The notes under the pieces are model-generated. The model had not been told where the DNA came from, made no database searches, and saw only the letters and a program-made list of their open reading frames with translations. This document shows positions 33,366 through 44,211 of a stretch of DNA of 64,000 nt, piece by piece. The DNA comes from Cladophialophora immunda (Eukaryota > Ascomycota > Eurotiomycetes > Chaetothyriales > Herpotrichiellaceae), in contig NW_015622541.1 of NCBI RefSeq assembly GCF_000835495.1, positions 5,642,001-5,706,000 of the forward strand, read 5' to 3'. Numbering within the stretch: position 1 is the first letter of the stretch; each line of letters opens with the position of its first letter. The position numbers and the translations under genes were made by a program.

Positions 33366-34595
33366 ATGCCTCAGCTACTGAAAATTGGGGTATCCCAATC
33401 GCACACACTTTCGTCCCTGCCAGAGACCCTGTCCGCCCTTCGTGAAACCACCCTGTTGGCTGCGCAGAAAGATTTGTCCATCCTTCTGTTCCCCGAAGCC
33501 TACCTAGGTGGGTATCCGAGAACATGTTCCTTCGGCGCAGCTGTCGGAGCACGCACAGATACCGGGCGTGACCAGTTTCTCGCCTACACTAAGTCTGCGG
33601 TGGATCTAGGGGATACACCGCAAGGAGCTGGAGATGACTGGATCGAACGGAAGCTACCAGTGAGCAAAGAGACGGGCCGAAGAGGGGATGGCACAAGAGA
33701 GTTTCTCGAAGAAGTTGCACGAGAAACAGGTGTGTTTGTCGTCACTGGGCTCATCGAAAAGGCAGGAGGAAGCCTCTATTGTGCGGCAGTATATGTCGAC
33801 CCGAAGAGAGGGATCATAGGCAAGAGAAGGAAAATTATGCCCACAGGTTCGGAGCGGCTGGTATGGGCACAAGGTCAGCCTTCTACATTGAAAGCGGTAG
33901 CTACCACCATCAAAGGTGTTAGAGTGGTCATGGGATGTGCTATATGCTGGGAGAATTTCATGCCCCTGTTACGGTACAGTCTCTACAGCCAAGGTGTGAA
34001 TTTATGGTTAGCACCTACGGCGGACGCGAGGGATACGTGGGAACCGCTGATGAGGACTGTTGCTGGAGAAGGCCGATGTTTTGTTCTCTCAACCAACCAA
34101 TGTATGAAGAAGAAGGACCTGCCTACTTGGATCACAGGCAATCCAAGCGAGTGGTTGTCGAGACGGCCGAAGCCCGAGTCGGAGACGTTTATGAATGGCA
34201 TTATTTCTCCAAACCACCACATCGCGACTGGTGGCCGGAGGCTCTCCATGACCCGCACGGAAGAAAACCACGAGATAGCATGGCGCTGCAAAGACGCCCC
34301 GATCGACGAAAGCAAGCCTCTCGAGTCTTCCAAACTGGAGCTGAATGCTAACGCTTCCTCCTTGCACAATGATGGCGAAGATTTCGTCTCCCGAGGTGGC
34401 GCCTGCATCGTGAACCCGCTCGGTCGAACCATCGCAGGGCCGATTTGGGAGAAAGACAACGAACTCTTGTGGGCAGAAGTCGACTTCGACGATTGCGAGA
34501 GGGGCCATCTGGATTTTGACGCCACGGGCCATTATGCACGCCCGGACGCGTTCAAGTTGACTGTTGAGGGGCTGGAATTGATCCCGCCCCCTTGA
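33366..34595 (+). CDS. Nitrilase (carbon-nitrogen hydrolase)
   Basis: A 409-aa nitrilase-superfamily enzyme, branch 1 type, which converts organic nitriles to acids and ammonia. The catalytic triad is visible: E44 in LLFPEAYLGGYPR, K156 in GKRRKIMPTGSERLVW and C194 in MGCAICWENFMPLLRYSLY. The APTADARDTWEPLMRTVAGE block after the cysteine fits fungal arylacetonitrilase/cyanide-hydratase relatives. The substrate cannot be decided from sequence. An insertion after DLPTWITG (about residues 255-325) is longer than I would expect. GGACIVNPLGRTIAGPIWEK restores the family pattern, and the C-terminal YARPDAFKL is typical. Single exon, cytosolic, with no signal peptide. Confidence 0.93.
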   Translation: MPQLLKIGVSQSHTLSSLPETLSALRETTLLAAQKDLSILLFPEAYLGGYPRTCSFGAAVGARTDTGRDQFLAYTKSAVDLGDTPQGAGDDWIERKLPVSKETGRRGDGTREFLEEVARETGVFVVTGLIEKAGGSLYCAAVYVDPKRGIIGKRRKIMPTGSERLVWAQGQPSTLKAVATTIKGVRVVMGCAICWENFMPLLRYSLYSQGVNLWLAPTADARDTWEPLMRTVAGEGRCFVLSTNQCMKKKDLPTWITGNPSEWLSRRPKPESETFMNGIISPNHHIATGGRRLSMTRTEENHEIAWRCKDAPIDESKPLESSKLELNANASSLHNDGEDFVSRGGACIVNPLGRTIAGPIWEKDNELLWAEVDFDDCERGHLDFDATGHYARPDAFKLTVEGLELIPPP

Positions 34596-35351
34596 ACCAG
34601 ACATGTAATCCAGATAGCAAAGAAACATGAAACAAAAATGAGCGTCACCCTATACAATCAGATCGGGCATCAAAACACGGGGAGCGCAAGCACTAACCGC
34701 CTTTACCTTTCAAGATGAAATACCTGCGTCAAGGGCACGATACCCTACCCTATCCTGCCGTCCTCCTACCATGTGTCGTCACGTCATGTCCTGCCGTATA
34801 AATTACAATGCCCACCACGCACCAAGAGGGGAAGATGGAATCGTACTCAAAGATCGGCAAAGAAAAGTAGCTTTTCGTTCTTGTCTCGTGCGTGCGTGTG
34901 CGCATGCGTAACACGATCCGGTGAAGGACCGCCGCAGCAACGGCAGCAACCAGCTCAAGATCAAGCAATTGGCAAGAGATGCAGATCGAGCGAGGTAAGA
35001 GACGTACGGAACACTCCCTCCCTCGGGGAAAGGAGTGATTCGAAACAGAAAAAACAGAAAGGAGAGAAAGGTTGTTCGTTTTGTCACGGATGAGCGGACA
35101 AGGACAGAGAACCTGGCGAAGGAGCGAGCCAGTGGATTGGCACAGCCAGAACGTAAAGAACTGCCTGTGCAGAACAGTATCCGGTCGAGCAAGTATATTT
35201 CGACTCACATTGATTCGTTTGTCACCTGTGCAACTGGTAAGGGTATCGTCAATCCAAGCCGGGGGCCACCCAGATTCAAACCCTCGCAAACGGCAATAGC
35301 ACTCCCCGGCGCCGTTCGTCTCTGGGACGCCACTAGCATCGCCTGGCAGGA
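34596..35351. other. Convergent 3' flank region
   Basis: It lies between the 3' ends of the nitrilase gene (+) and rse1 (-). Purine-rich sequence near 35.04 kb. No gene is seen. Confidence 0.45.
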
Positions 35352-38300
35352 TCAGTAAGCCACTCGTGTCCTCATATCCGAAATCTTCCTCTCAATCTCC
35401 CTAACACTTCGATCCAACTCTCCCGCAATCACTTGCTTCTTGTCGTTCGAGAGCAAGAAAAAGGTTTCGCACAGATCGCCGTCAATGATGCCTTTCGAGG
35501 GCGCATAGTACGACCGATAGATGAGATGATCTCTGCCCAAAATCGGAGGGTTGCCATTGTTCGACGCAAGTTGCATCTCCAGAGACTGGAAGAAGTCAAC
35601 GTCTTCCCGACTCACGAATGGCACGAGCATGCCGATTGTGCCTTGAAATCCTGTCCAGAACACAACATCTCGACCGCCGGCCACGAGACTCGTCTTCTGA
35701 ATGCTGGTCGGGATGTCGCCCGGGAAGTAGTGGACCATAAGACTCAATCGATTGGGCGCGCCGTTGAGGTACGCTCGTTCATGGATCAGATGCGCACCCG
35801 AGCCGTCCTCATCGGCCTCTTCAGAAGCCTTGGTTGGGCAACGCAATAACCAGAGATTGCCGAACTTGTCCCCGCCTGCCACAGTTTCGTAGTCGACCAT
35901 TGTGCAACAAGTCGTCCAGCGAGCAATGACATCGTCGGCAAAGGGGATGAGCTTGTTTTCTTGGTATTTGTAAACACAAAATGACACACTATCTTGGATG
36001 TCGCTGACGATAATTCTGCTTCCCTGGGTCTGTAAGCCGACGATGATATTCGTTGTTGCTTGCGCTTGGCATTTGCGCAACATTTGTTTCATTCCGAGGT
36101 CATAGATTCGCAACTCTGCTCCAATGCCCGCTAAAAGCCGACCTTGAAAAGCAAGCAGGGCGGTCGGAGGTTGCTCCACTTTCGTTTTGTGGATGAATTC
36201 GAGTTCTCTACCGTCTTCGTGGAAGCGGTAAACGTGTAAGAAGCCCGCCGAGAACGAACGAGGACTGACCACCAAATCCTTTGCTGTCCCAACGATCAGG
36301 AAGGTCTCATCATCTTGTCCTGCGAAGGGGGCTGCTGTAATGCTGGTGGCACACTCATTATCCTCCAGCTCAAGTGTAAAGACGACGGATTTACTCGTGA
36401 CCGGGTCAACAATTTGGATACATGACGCCCAGTGACCAGTCCCACGAGGATATCCAAACTCTTCGGGAGGGAGCTGGACGGCGTCCCCATTAACTGCCGT
36501 AGACTCTGTGAGCAGTTTTGTCCTTGTCGCAGGCGCAAGAACATTGCTGTCTGCCTCAATGACATAGAATAAAGGTTGTTCCGGATGCTTGACGAACTTC
36601 CTGGGCGTATATGGTAGGGGAATGTTCTCTTGGAGTAGATTTCGAGAAAGATCCTCGATCGTGAATATCCTAGGGCAGACAATTAGACAAAGCCGGAGAG
36701 AGGCAATTAAAACAGATTGCAGTTTCAAAAACATCAGAAGGAACAATTGGTTGAGTTTTGGAGTCCGCACGAGTCATTGACTCTCGGAAAGAGCATAGTT
36801 ATGATTTCATCACTTGAAAGACTTCGGCTTAGGGAAACAGAACTCACCTTAGATTCTGTCCTTGAATGCCCACCATTCCTTCGGGGCATTGTTCACTGGT
36901 GAAATTCCAGACGTACTGCAGACCGACGTAGTCAAGTGGCGTCAGCATGAAACCGTTCGTCTGCCTGTCAGTATATCCAAGCCATGACCGGGAACTTAGT
37001 GCCATTACAGCATTCTGCCCTTTCACCGAGACGCGGAAAAGCTTTGCCGGCTTCAGACCCAAGAAGCGCGTCCTCGTGTCCGAGAGCTCGCCCGTGATCT
37101 CATCGAGGACCGTTCGTAAGTAAACGCCGGAGTAGAGCCCAATATGGAGATACAGTGTACTCCCGCCAGACGTGGAGTCTGCCATGGCCATTATGGATAG
37201 CGCCGAAGGCGCCGAGGTCAATGCTTGCACTGATTTGTTTTCGAGCGTCGAATCGGGATCCAGACTTAATATCCTGACAGTCGAATCGTCGCACCCAACG
37301 GCGAGGAATGAGCTTCGAACCCGACCTTCAGGCACTTCTCCAAGTGACAGACAGGTCACGGTCCCAGTCATTTCTCTCCGCTCATCGTATTCTGCCAAGG
37401 ATCCATCAGTGTCCATCTCGAAATAGACAATCTCACCCGAACTCAGGGCCACGGCGACTTGTCGCTCGTTTGTGGTAGCAGCGACAATGGATCGATGCTG
37501 AGGTGCCGGCCATTCATTCACCCGCTTGTCTACTCGAATGTGTCGAATACCCTTGGGATGTACTTGAATCAAAGCATCTTCGCCCAGCTGTTGGACAGCA
37601 AGGGTCGGAGCCGTTGACAGAAAGCCCGTGTCTGTGACTTCCTCCACCGTTTCTCCGATGCTAAGCACCAGGGTTCCAGTGCGGAAAGAGAGTATGATAT
37701 AAGCGTCGTATTCATCTTCCCTTGTCAACTTCGTAGTCCACACAGCCTCGGGCTTGTCAGGAAGCTCCGACTCCACAATCTCTGAAACGGACAGACCGTG
37801 CTTCAGGGTTTTGAAACTGCTTCGAGCGCCTGACCCGCATATCGAGTAAATCTGTGGAGCGTCTTCGTCGAGGAGGTTCGCGACCTTGCAGTCCAGTAAG
37901 GGGTTTGCAGCATCTATGCTTTGTACAAGGTTGAGATTTGATAGGGGTCGTACGTGGAAGTACGCTGGTGAGTAGGGTTCTGTTGGGTCTGAAGGAAAAT
38001 CATCACTCGTGAATTCTGTCTCCTGATCGTCGTCTCCAAGTTTTTCGAATTGGTAGAAATGGTGGTTGCCGCTCTCGCTGCTCACAAACAAGAATCCACT
38101 CTTTAAAATAAGCAGGCTGTTCGCCACAGGGACTGTGTCGAAGTATTTCAGTTTCAGTGCCTTCACCTCACCCGTTGGCTGACCACTGTCATCCTCCACC
38201 ATGTCTATGGTGACTTTGAAGAGGTCGCCGTCCTCGGTTTGCAGAAGCAAGAAGAACTGGCCTTTCATTTTGTGCATAACACCCGCCACGATGTGGCGTT

Positions 38301-39215
38301 TGCGTTCAGGATTCTCAAGCACACCTCTTCTCCTTGGGATTGGTACACGAAAAGCTTCCTGATTTGAGTGTCTGTACGTGATATTGTCTTCTCCGCAGAC
38401 AAGAACGCCGCTGGGCCCGTCAGATCCACCAGGGACCTGAAATAGTTTGGTGGCGCTCCTTGCTACAGGCTCGGTCCATTTGCGGACAACATGATTGAGG
38501 CCGAGGTCAAGCTCATAGTAGACCAGGAGCTTTTCCACCTCCTCCAGAGCTTGCCCACTAGGGTCCTGGTCCACCTCACTGTAGTCGACTTCGAGCGCTG
38601 CAAATATGGGATTCTCATAACCGACATCAAGGGCGATGCATTCGAAGACAAGCGTTTGGGGTTTGTGGGCTTCGAGCGGAGAAGAAATGGTAAGCTCGGC
38701 TTGAGCATTTCGATTCAAAACGTAGACGAGCTTGTTCTTCTCGATGGAGGCAATCAGACACGCTCGTCCTTTCGGATCGACAGCGAGATATTGACCGGGT
38801 ATAACTCTTCGAATGCCTGATTTCCCGTAGGTCTCGAGATGTACTCGATTGAAACGATTCTGGTCGCGGAGATATTCGAGGATAGTGATGCGCCCGGAGT
38901 CCGAGCCGACAATCAGATAATCTAGCAGACGTATTAGTGTGTGTGCCTCAGTCGACGAAGATACAACTGACCTTTACTGCTCCCCGCCAGTCGGAAAGCG
39001 GCAAGGGACCGAATGATGCCAAAGCAATCCTGGGTAAAGAGAGGGGAGATTTTTCCCTGGGTAGGATCGGGTCTGTGGATGGTGAGCTTGGAGCCCGATG
39101 CTGTGATGATCTGTTGCTCTTTTGTACCGGCAAACTGACCCAAGACTGCTTGAGTGATGGCTGAAGGAGGTTGTATAGTCAAGCTATACATAAACATAGA
39201 GCTCGTCGTCGCCAT
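35352..39215 (-). CDS. rse1: Splicing factor Rse1 (SF3b subunit 3)
   Basis: A 1211-aa WD-like beta-propeller protein of the U2 snRNP SF3b complex (human SF3B3). Exons are 39215-38972, 38921-36848 and 36669-35352. The two introns are 50 and 178 nt, and phases join [14 protein letters not shown] and [13 protein letters not shown]. The N-terminus ([20 protein letters not shown]), the [10 protein letters not shown] block, the [12 protein letters not shown] segment and the CPSF_A-type C-terminus ([20 protein letters not shown], then [13 protein letters not shown]) are characteristic, and the length matches the family. Nuclear. It is divergent from dsk2, with 776 bp between the starts. Confidence 0.97.
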
Positions 39216-39991
39216 GGTGGGCGCGAGCCTAAGAAGACTTGGGAGTGCTTTTTTGTATGCGTTGCAACTCTAGGAAATATCCAGTGACATGGCGGCTTGC
39301 ATTGGCGCAGAATGTCAAGCCTATGGTATCCTCATGGAGTGCTCTTTTTGTCTTTGATCGTGGACCTGAGTCGTCAAAAATCGACCTCTCGCTGTGTCGC
39401 ATTTCACAAGCCAGCAAGTTGAGCGGCGCAAAAAAGTTCACGCTCGCCAAGAGCGAGTTCTGGCTGGGGACTTGATGGGGTAACTGCGCCGAGAGCTGTC
39501 CTCTGGGGCCACAGGCAGCTATGGCCTCCTCCCCTCGGCATGGTGTAGCCTAGTGGCGCGGGCAGCCCCTCCCCTTAATGGCACAATAGAGGGCACCCGG
39601 TCATGCGGCCAACACCGCTGGTACCGCAGCTGCGCAGCCAGGAACTCAGCGCAGCTGCAACTGGCTCCGGGAACTCGATCGACTTCGTCACTCTTGCCAT
39701 CGATCCATCGGCCAGGTGGTCAGTCGTCTTGTTCTTCTTGCTCTTGATCAGAAATCTTTGACATGCCACTCTGCGTACGCACTTGTTAGTCTTACTCCTC
39801 AAGTCTCCCAACTGTCTTGAGAGGCCATTTTCGCTTTACCTTCATCTCTTCTGCGTATCTCTGGCAGATCCATTATCAAACGAGCTGCCCCGATTTGGGC
39901 TCCGTTGTCCGGTCTGAGCATCGCCTCCCTCACCCATCAGAATTACAAATCCATCGAGCAGAAAAGGCCTTGCCTGCGCGGCTTCTCAACA
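39216..39991. promoter_or_regulatory. Shared upstream region of rse1 and dsk2
   Basis: A 776-bp gap between divergent start codons must contain both promoters. No specific element was identified. In-frame ATGs upstream of the chosen dsk2 start (39905) are in sequence that does not resemble the protein. Confidence 0.5.
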
Positions 39992-41395
39992 ATGGCCGAC
40001 GCTGCTGGTGCTGAAGATGCCACCGTCACCTTCCACGTCAAATCCTCGGGTAGCCAGAAATGGACGCTGACCTTGCCTCTGTCGACGACGACAATCGACC
40101 TGAAGAACAAACTCGCCTCTGAAGAGTTCGCCAATGTTCCGGCATCGGCTCAGCGGCTGATTTACAGCGGAAAGGTGCTGAAAGACCATGAAACCCTCGC
40201 CTCTCATAATGTGAAAGAAGGCAACACGATGCATCTAGTTAAGAGCGCCGCTAGCAATCAAAGACAGAACCCGGCGACACAATCCTCTTCAACCTCGACC
40301 CCTGCCCCGGGAACTGCACCGCAAGCCGCAACGGGAGTACCACAAAACCTGGCATCGGGCACTGGGAATGATCCTCTGGCTGGTTTGACCGGTGCACGGT
40401 ATGCCGGCTTTGCCCAGTTGCCCAACGCCAGCATGTTCCAAGAAAACCTCACACCAGACGACTTCCTGCGCCAGTTGGATAACCCCCACTTCCAGCAGAT
40501 GATGCGCGAGGCCATGGGCAACCCTCAAGTCCAAGACATGATCATCAATCAGAACCCACATCTTAGAGCGATGGGGCCCCAAGCGAGGCAAATGCTCAAT
40601 TCTGACTACTTCAGATCCATGATGACGAACCCTCAAATGCTTAGGAACATGATGCAGATGCAGCAAGAGATGGGTCTGAGTCCTTTCGGAGGTGCAGGCA
40701 GAGAAGAGGCTTTTCCAGCACCCGGTGTCACCAACACCACCGAACGGGGCACCACAGGCGGCACTCCTCAAAATACACCCAACAACCCTCTAGGACTTCC
40801 ACCGCAAGGTCAGCCTGGCCAGGCTGGGCAAGCCGAACAGCTGCTCGCCATGTTACAATCATTGAGACAAACAACCCAAGCCCTCTCAGACGCCTACGGC
40901 ACCCCCAACACCAATGCGACAGGAGCCCGAAGTGGAGAGGCTGGATCCAACAACCAAGAAGCCGGTGGTCAACAGCCCCAGACCCCCCAGAATACGGCAA
41001 ACCCGACGCCGCAGCGTATCAACCCTTTCATGGCACTGTTTCCGCAGCAAGGTGGAAGTCCGAACACCACTTCACCTCCCCCTCTCAACCCGTTTAACCC
41101 TCAGCACAATCCATTCCTCCAGAACCCCGAGGCAATGCAGCAATTCCTACAAGAAATGAACGCCGGCCAAGGTGGCGAGGGTATGGATTATGGTGGCCTG
41201 TTCAATCTCCTCGGTGACGGTGGCCGACCGACACCGGCAGACAACCGACCGCCGGAGGAGCGATATGCGCAGCAACTACAGCAATTGAATGAGATGGGGT
41301 TCTATGATTTCGACCGGAATGTTCAGGCACTGCGAAGAACGGGGGGCAATGTGAACGGCGCAATAGAATACCTGCTCAGCCACCCTGCAGACTAG
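39992..41395 (+). CDS. dsk2: Ubiquilin-type proteasome shuttle Dsk2
   Basis: A 467-aa UBL-UBA adaptor that carries ubiquitinated proteins to the proteasome. Residues 11-85 are the ubiquitin-like domain (VTFHVKSSGSQKWTLTLPLS, RLIYSGKVLKDHETLASHNV). The middle holds STI1-type repeats rich in Asn-Pro and Met (NPHFQQMMREAMGNPQVQDM, QMLRNMMQMQQEMG). The C-terminal 45 residues are the UBA domain (RYAQQLQQLNEMGFYDFDRN, GGNVNGAIEYLLSH). Between are Gln/Pro/Asn/Gly-rich linkers. I start at ATG 39992 rather than in-frame ATG 39905 because the extra 29 residues are unlike the family. A mitochondrial-type alternative N-terminus is unlikely. Single exon; acts in cytosol and nucleus. Confidence 0.96.
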   Translation: MADAAGAEDATVTFHVKSSGSQKWTLTLPLSTTTIDLKNKLASEEFANVPASAQRLIYSGKVLKDHETLASHNVKEGNTMHLVKSAASNQRQNPATQSSSTSTPAPGTAPQAATGVPQNLASGTGNDPLAGLTGARYAGFAQLPNASMFQENLTPDDFLRQLDNPHFQQMMREAMGNPQVQDMIINQNPHLRAMGPQARQMLNSDYFRSMMTNPQMLRNMMQMQQEMGLSPFGGAGREEAFPAPGVTNTTERGTTGGTPQNTPNNPLGLPPQGQPGQAGQAEQLLAMLQSLRQTTQALSDAYGTPNTNATGARSGEAGSNNQEAGGQQPQTPQNTANPTPQRINPFMALFPQQGGSPNTTSPPPLNPFNPQHNPFLQNPEAMQQFLQEMNAGQGGEGMDYGGLFNLLGDGGRPTPADNRPPEERYAQQLQQLNEMGFYDFDRNVQALRRTGGNVNGAIEYLLSHPAD

Positions 41396-42016
41396 CGATG
41401 CGAGGATGTGTTAATTTTCCGGGATTTGTTATCACAGCCATGGCGAAGGACCTGCAACATGCGCCACCGATATCTTTAACTGAGCGGCCTAGCTCGACAT
41501 GTACAATGTATGTACTCCACAAGCAAGTGCTTCGTCGCCTCCTGCTGTGGTTCTAGCTGTCGTTCCTTCCCTCACCCGTTCAGAATCTCTTGCGCGAGGC
41601 CAAATCCCTACTCGGAGTTATCAAGCTCTTTGTTCTCGCTCTGGAGATCGAAGATGGATGACTATCCTGACAAGCTCCCTCCTGTCTTCTCAACACAACT
41701 TTGGTTCCTGGCGGAAAGTTCTGTGCACGCCTCCGCCTCTCCACTCGCCCTAGCATTGCTTCAAAGCCAGCTGAGGAGCAGGTATGCTGAGTGCATGAGA
41801 GTTTTCGGTTCGAGGCAGGTTTTGTGCACTGGCAGAACGAACATAGGATCAACCCAGGATCAGATCCACGCTTAGCTTCCGTTTTCCCATGTCGTCAACT
41901 TCGATCTCTCTCACTGACACCACATCTAATACACGTCCTACTCCCTGACACTTCAATGCACTTTGGACGAAAGGTCCGCATGACGCCTCTGCTCTCTACA
42001 ACAGTTCTTGACCATG
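41396..42016. other. Intergenic, no gene recognised
   Basis: Holds the dsk2 3' flank and the downstream side of the minus-strand gene ending at 42017. No further support for coding. Confidence 0.4.
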
Positions 42017-42388
42017 CTAGGCTTTCAGAGCATCTGGCGCTGAATCGCCAATGTACAAGCCCACTCTCACGTGCTTGATCCATCTGCGATGTCGAGGCTG
42101 GATACCCAAGAACAAACTCTCCAGGCAGAGTCCGTTGCATACAATGAAGTGCTTCGGCGAACTGAGCAGCGGCTGAACCTCGTTGTGGATCTGGCGGCAT
42201 ACCCTCAAGAGGCGGTTATCGAAACGTTTGTAAACGTCGAAGCCTTCACAACATCCGCCAGGGTGATTGTAGGTGCATGAGCCGGGTTTTGAGGGGCATC
42301 TGCAAGGTTCGATTTCAGTTGGACCAAGAACAAGATTCCATATCTGCAGACGGAGCTCGTACGGGAGGGTGAGAAGAGGAGGGATCAT
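42017..42388 (-). CDS. LPxELRLxIW-type fungal protein, short or truncated
   Basis: A 123-aa ORF beginning MIPPLLTLPYELRLQIWNLV, which is the F-box-like start of a large family of filamentous-fungal proteins. A second hallmark, NRLLRVCRQIHNEVQPLL, follows. A Cys-rich stretch (CRCPSKPGSC and GGCCEGFD) lies between them. Relatives I remember usually run 200-350 aa, continuing past HVRVGLYIGD with a search over residues. Here the frame stops just after that point, so the gene is either truncated or has an unrecognised downstream exon. The function is unknown. It is possibly a substrate adaptor if the F-box-like segment binds Skp1, which is inference. Confidence 0.55.
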   Translation of the reverse strand: MIPPLLTLPYELRLQIWNLVLGPTEIEPCRCPSKPGSCTYNHPGGCCEGFDVYKRFDNRLLRVCRQIHNEVQPLLSSPKHFIVCNGLCLESLFLGIQPRHRRWIKHVRVGLYIGDSAPDALKA

Positions 42389-43890
42389 GATGTGACGGTG
42401 TTGGATAGCGGTCTGGCAGGGGCCCAGCCTGGTCAGTCAAAAGGTGCTATCAAATGAAGTCTTGTTGCCCTGTTTCACTCCTTTCTGCGCCAAACAAGAG
42501 GAAATTGACGGACCACTGCATCGTCTGGTCGTTGATTGATATGTAGCATTTCCCGTCACCCATCACCCCTAATGCGCGTATACCACTCCATCCCAACCCC
42601 CAATGGTTTTCAGCCCGTGCTGGCCCGGGGCGAATTGCGACGCTTAATCAGCTCCGGAAGCGCAGATTCGCCGAACCCAGGGACTTATCGAGATAGCGGA
42701 TAGGTCAGCCCGAGCATGTAAACTCTCGCGGACAGCCTCGTTGACGTAGGATGACTGATTACTCATGGACATGTTGCAGAGACATCAACCTCGATCCAGC
42801 AATGGCTGCTCGCGTCGACCGTCGTTTTTCTTCCCAAAGTGGCGGGAGCTCTTGGTCTGGAGCCCCAATACATACCGATCGAGGATATTGATATCAATAG
42901 CATCTCATCTCTTCCAGGCTGGCTCGTTGTGGTTAAAACCCTTTTCTGTCACCGGTCTTGCTCGAGACTGGGAGCCTTGTTTGATGATCTCCCCCCCCTC
43001 TTTTCGCCTGAGCTGGCTCTCGCGGTGTGAACTACGAGTCTATGCAAGGCCGTCACGGTTGGCATTGGATTGCTACTCCAGCATGTCCTGAGACGGGGGC
43101 CGTCGAGTCGACAAGAGCACGAGGAGGCTCTTTGACAGTGAGCCGGCCCTCGAAAGACAAATCCGGACAAGACGAACGCACGGGAAGGGTGCGACGGAGC
43201 TAGGAAGAAGGTGAATGTGTGCGTGGACGTGGCGAAACATCACTTTGGAGGGGAGATTTGGGAAGCCAGAAGCAGTGCCGGTTGCAGGAAAATGCGCGAG
43301 AGCGGGCGCCATGGAACATACAGTGACTACGACGAGGCGGGACTACACGCGGCGGTCAATGCAGGGCCATGTGTTGAGTTCATGAAGGGCTATTTGAGAC
43401 CGCTCAAGGTTCTGTTTTGAACGATGCGCAATGTAAAGGCCTGGGGGAGTCTGTCGTGATCCTCCCAGGAGTTGGAGGCGGCTGTGATGAGATGACGGCT
43501 CTTGTGGTACTGGAAGGCAAGTTCCACTCCTTTCTGGGAAGACTCATATGCATTTTTTCGATTTTGCAACGATATCGGAAAAGGCTCACGGTGGAAGGTA
43601 GAAGGCATTCCCAGCTGCGCACGGGGAGAATCACGGCCTTCAATTCAACATGTCGAGATATTGAGTTTCAAATCCCCATTGATGAGGCGAAAGGAATCCG
43701 TATCCTCCTGCGACTGGCTCTGCTCCTTCTCTCAAGCACCCCTGACTCGACGTTCTTCACAATCGACTCTTTCCTGCCCTAGATCAACTTGTTAGCACGC
43801 GGACAAGCAGCATACGGGGGATCTTTCATATCGCGTATGTACCTCTTGGGGAGCGTTCCTCCATGCGTCACAGAGCAGCAAGGCACTCAC
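42389..43890. other. Mostly empty; one orphan exon-like frame
   Basis: The plus-strand frame 42755-43030 reads ETSTSIQQWLLASTVVFLPK then ALGLEPQYIPIEDIDINSIS. It is preceded by a good acceptor (TGACTGATTAC..TTGCAG at 42778) but has no identifiable upstream exon or domain. The rest, to the EthD gene end, shows nothing supportable. Confidence 0.3.
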
Positions 43891-44211
43891 TCACGAAGAA
43901 CCAACAATATCACCCGCGATGAAGAGCGGGGACTTGTTGCTGAAGTTGGGCACGTCGCCAAACACCGTCTGCGCCTCCTGGCTGCTGAGAGCCTGCTTGA
44001 GCCCGTCGGCCGTCTCCCAGGTCAACAACGCCGCGATGCTGTAGGGCTTGGAGCCGTCCGGGGCCGCCTGGAATTCGACCACCTTCCACCCCTTCAGGCC
44101 GTACTGGCCCCATTTCTCGCTGACCAGCGGCATGTGGGTTTTCAGGTAGTAGTTCAAGTCGAAGGTGGCGCCCTCCTCGGCGGGGTAGAGGACTGTAGCG
44201 TTGACGGCCAT
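43891..44211 (-). CDS. EthD-domain protein
   Basis: A 106-aa dimeric alpha+beta-barrel protein. MAVNATVLYP, FDLNYYLKTHMPLVSEKWGQ and GWKVVEF match the EthD family, whose prototype is required for ethyl tert-butyl ether breakdown in bacteria. Fungal members are small cytosolic proteins of unclear role, some acting as decarboxylase or cyclase-like helpers in polyketide pathways. YSIAALLTWETADGLKQALS and the C-terminal FSNKSPLFIAGDIVGSS complete the fold. An in-frame upstream ATG-like start at 44313 adds 34 non-conserved residues, so the start at 44211 is preferred. Single exon. No polyketide synthase is nearby. An extreme G run lies about 330 bp upstream. Confidence 0.9.
   Translation of the reverse strand: MAVNATVLYPAEEGATFDLNYYLKTHMPLVSEKWGQYGLKGWKVVEFQAAPDGSKPYSIAALLTWETADGLKQALSSQEAQTVFGDVPNFSNKSPLFIAGDIVGSS

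Noticed and set aside
35240..35300. GATTCAAACC resembling a tRNA T-loop
   Set aside because: No acceptor or anticodon arm could be formed; likely chance.
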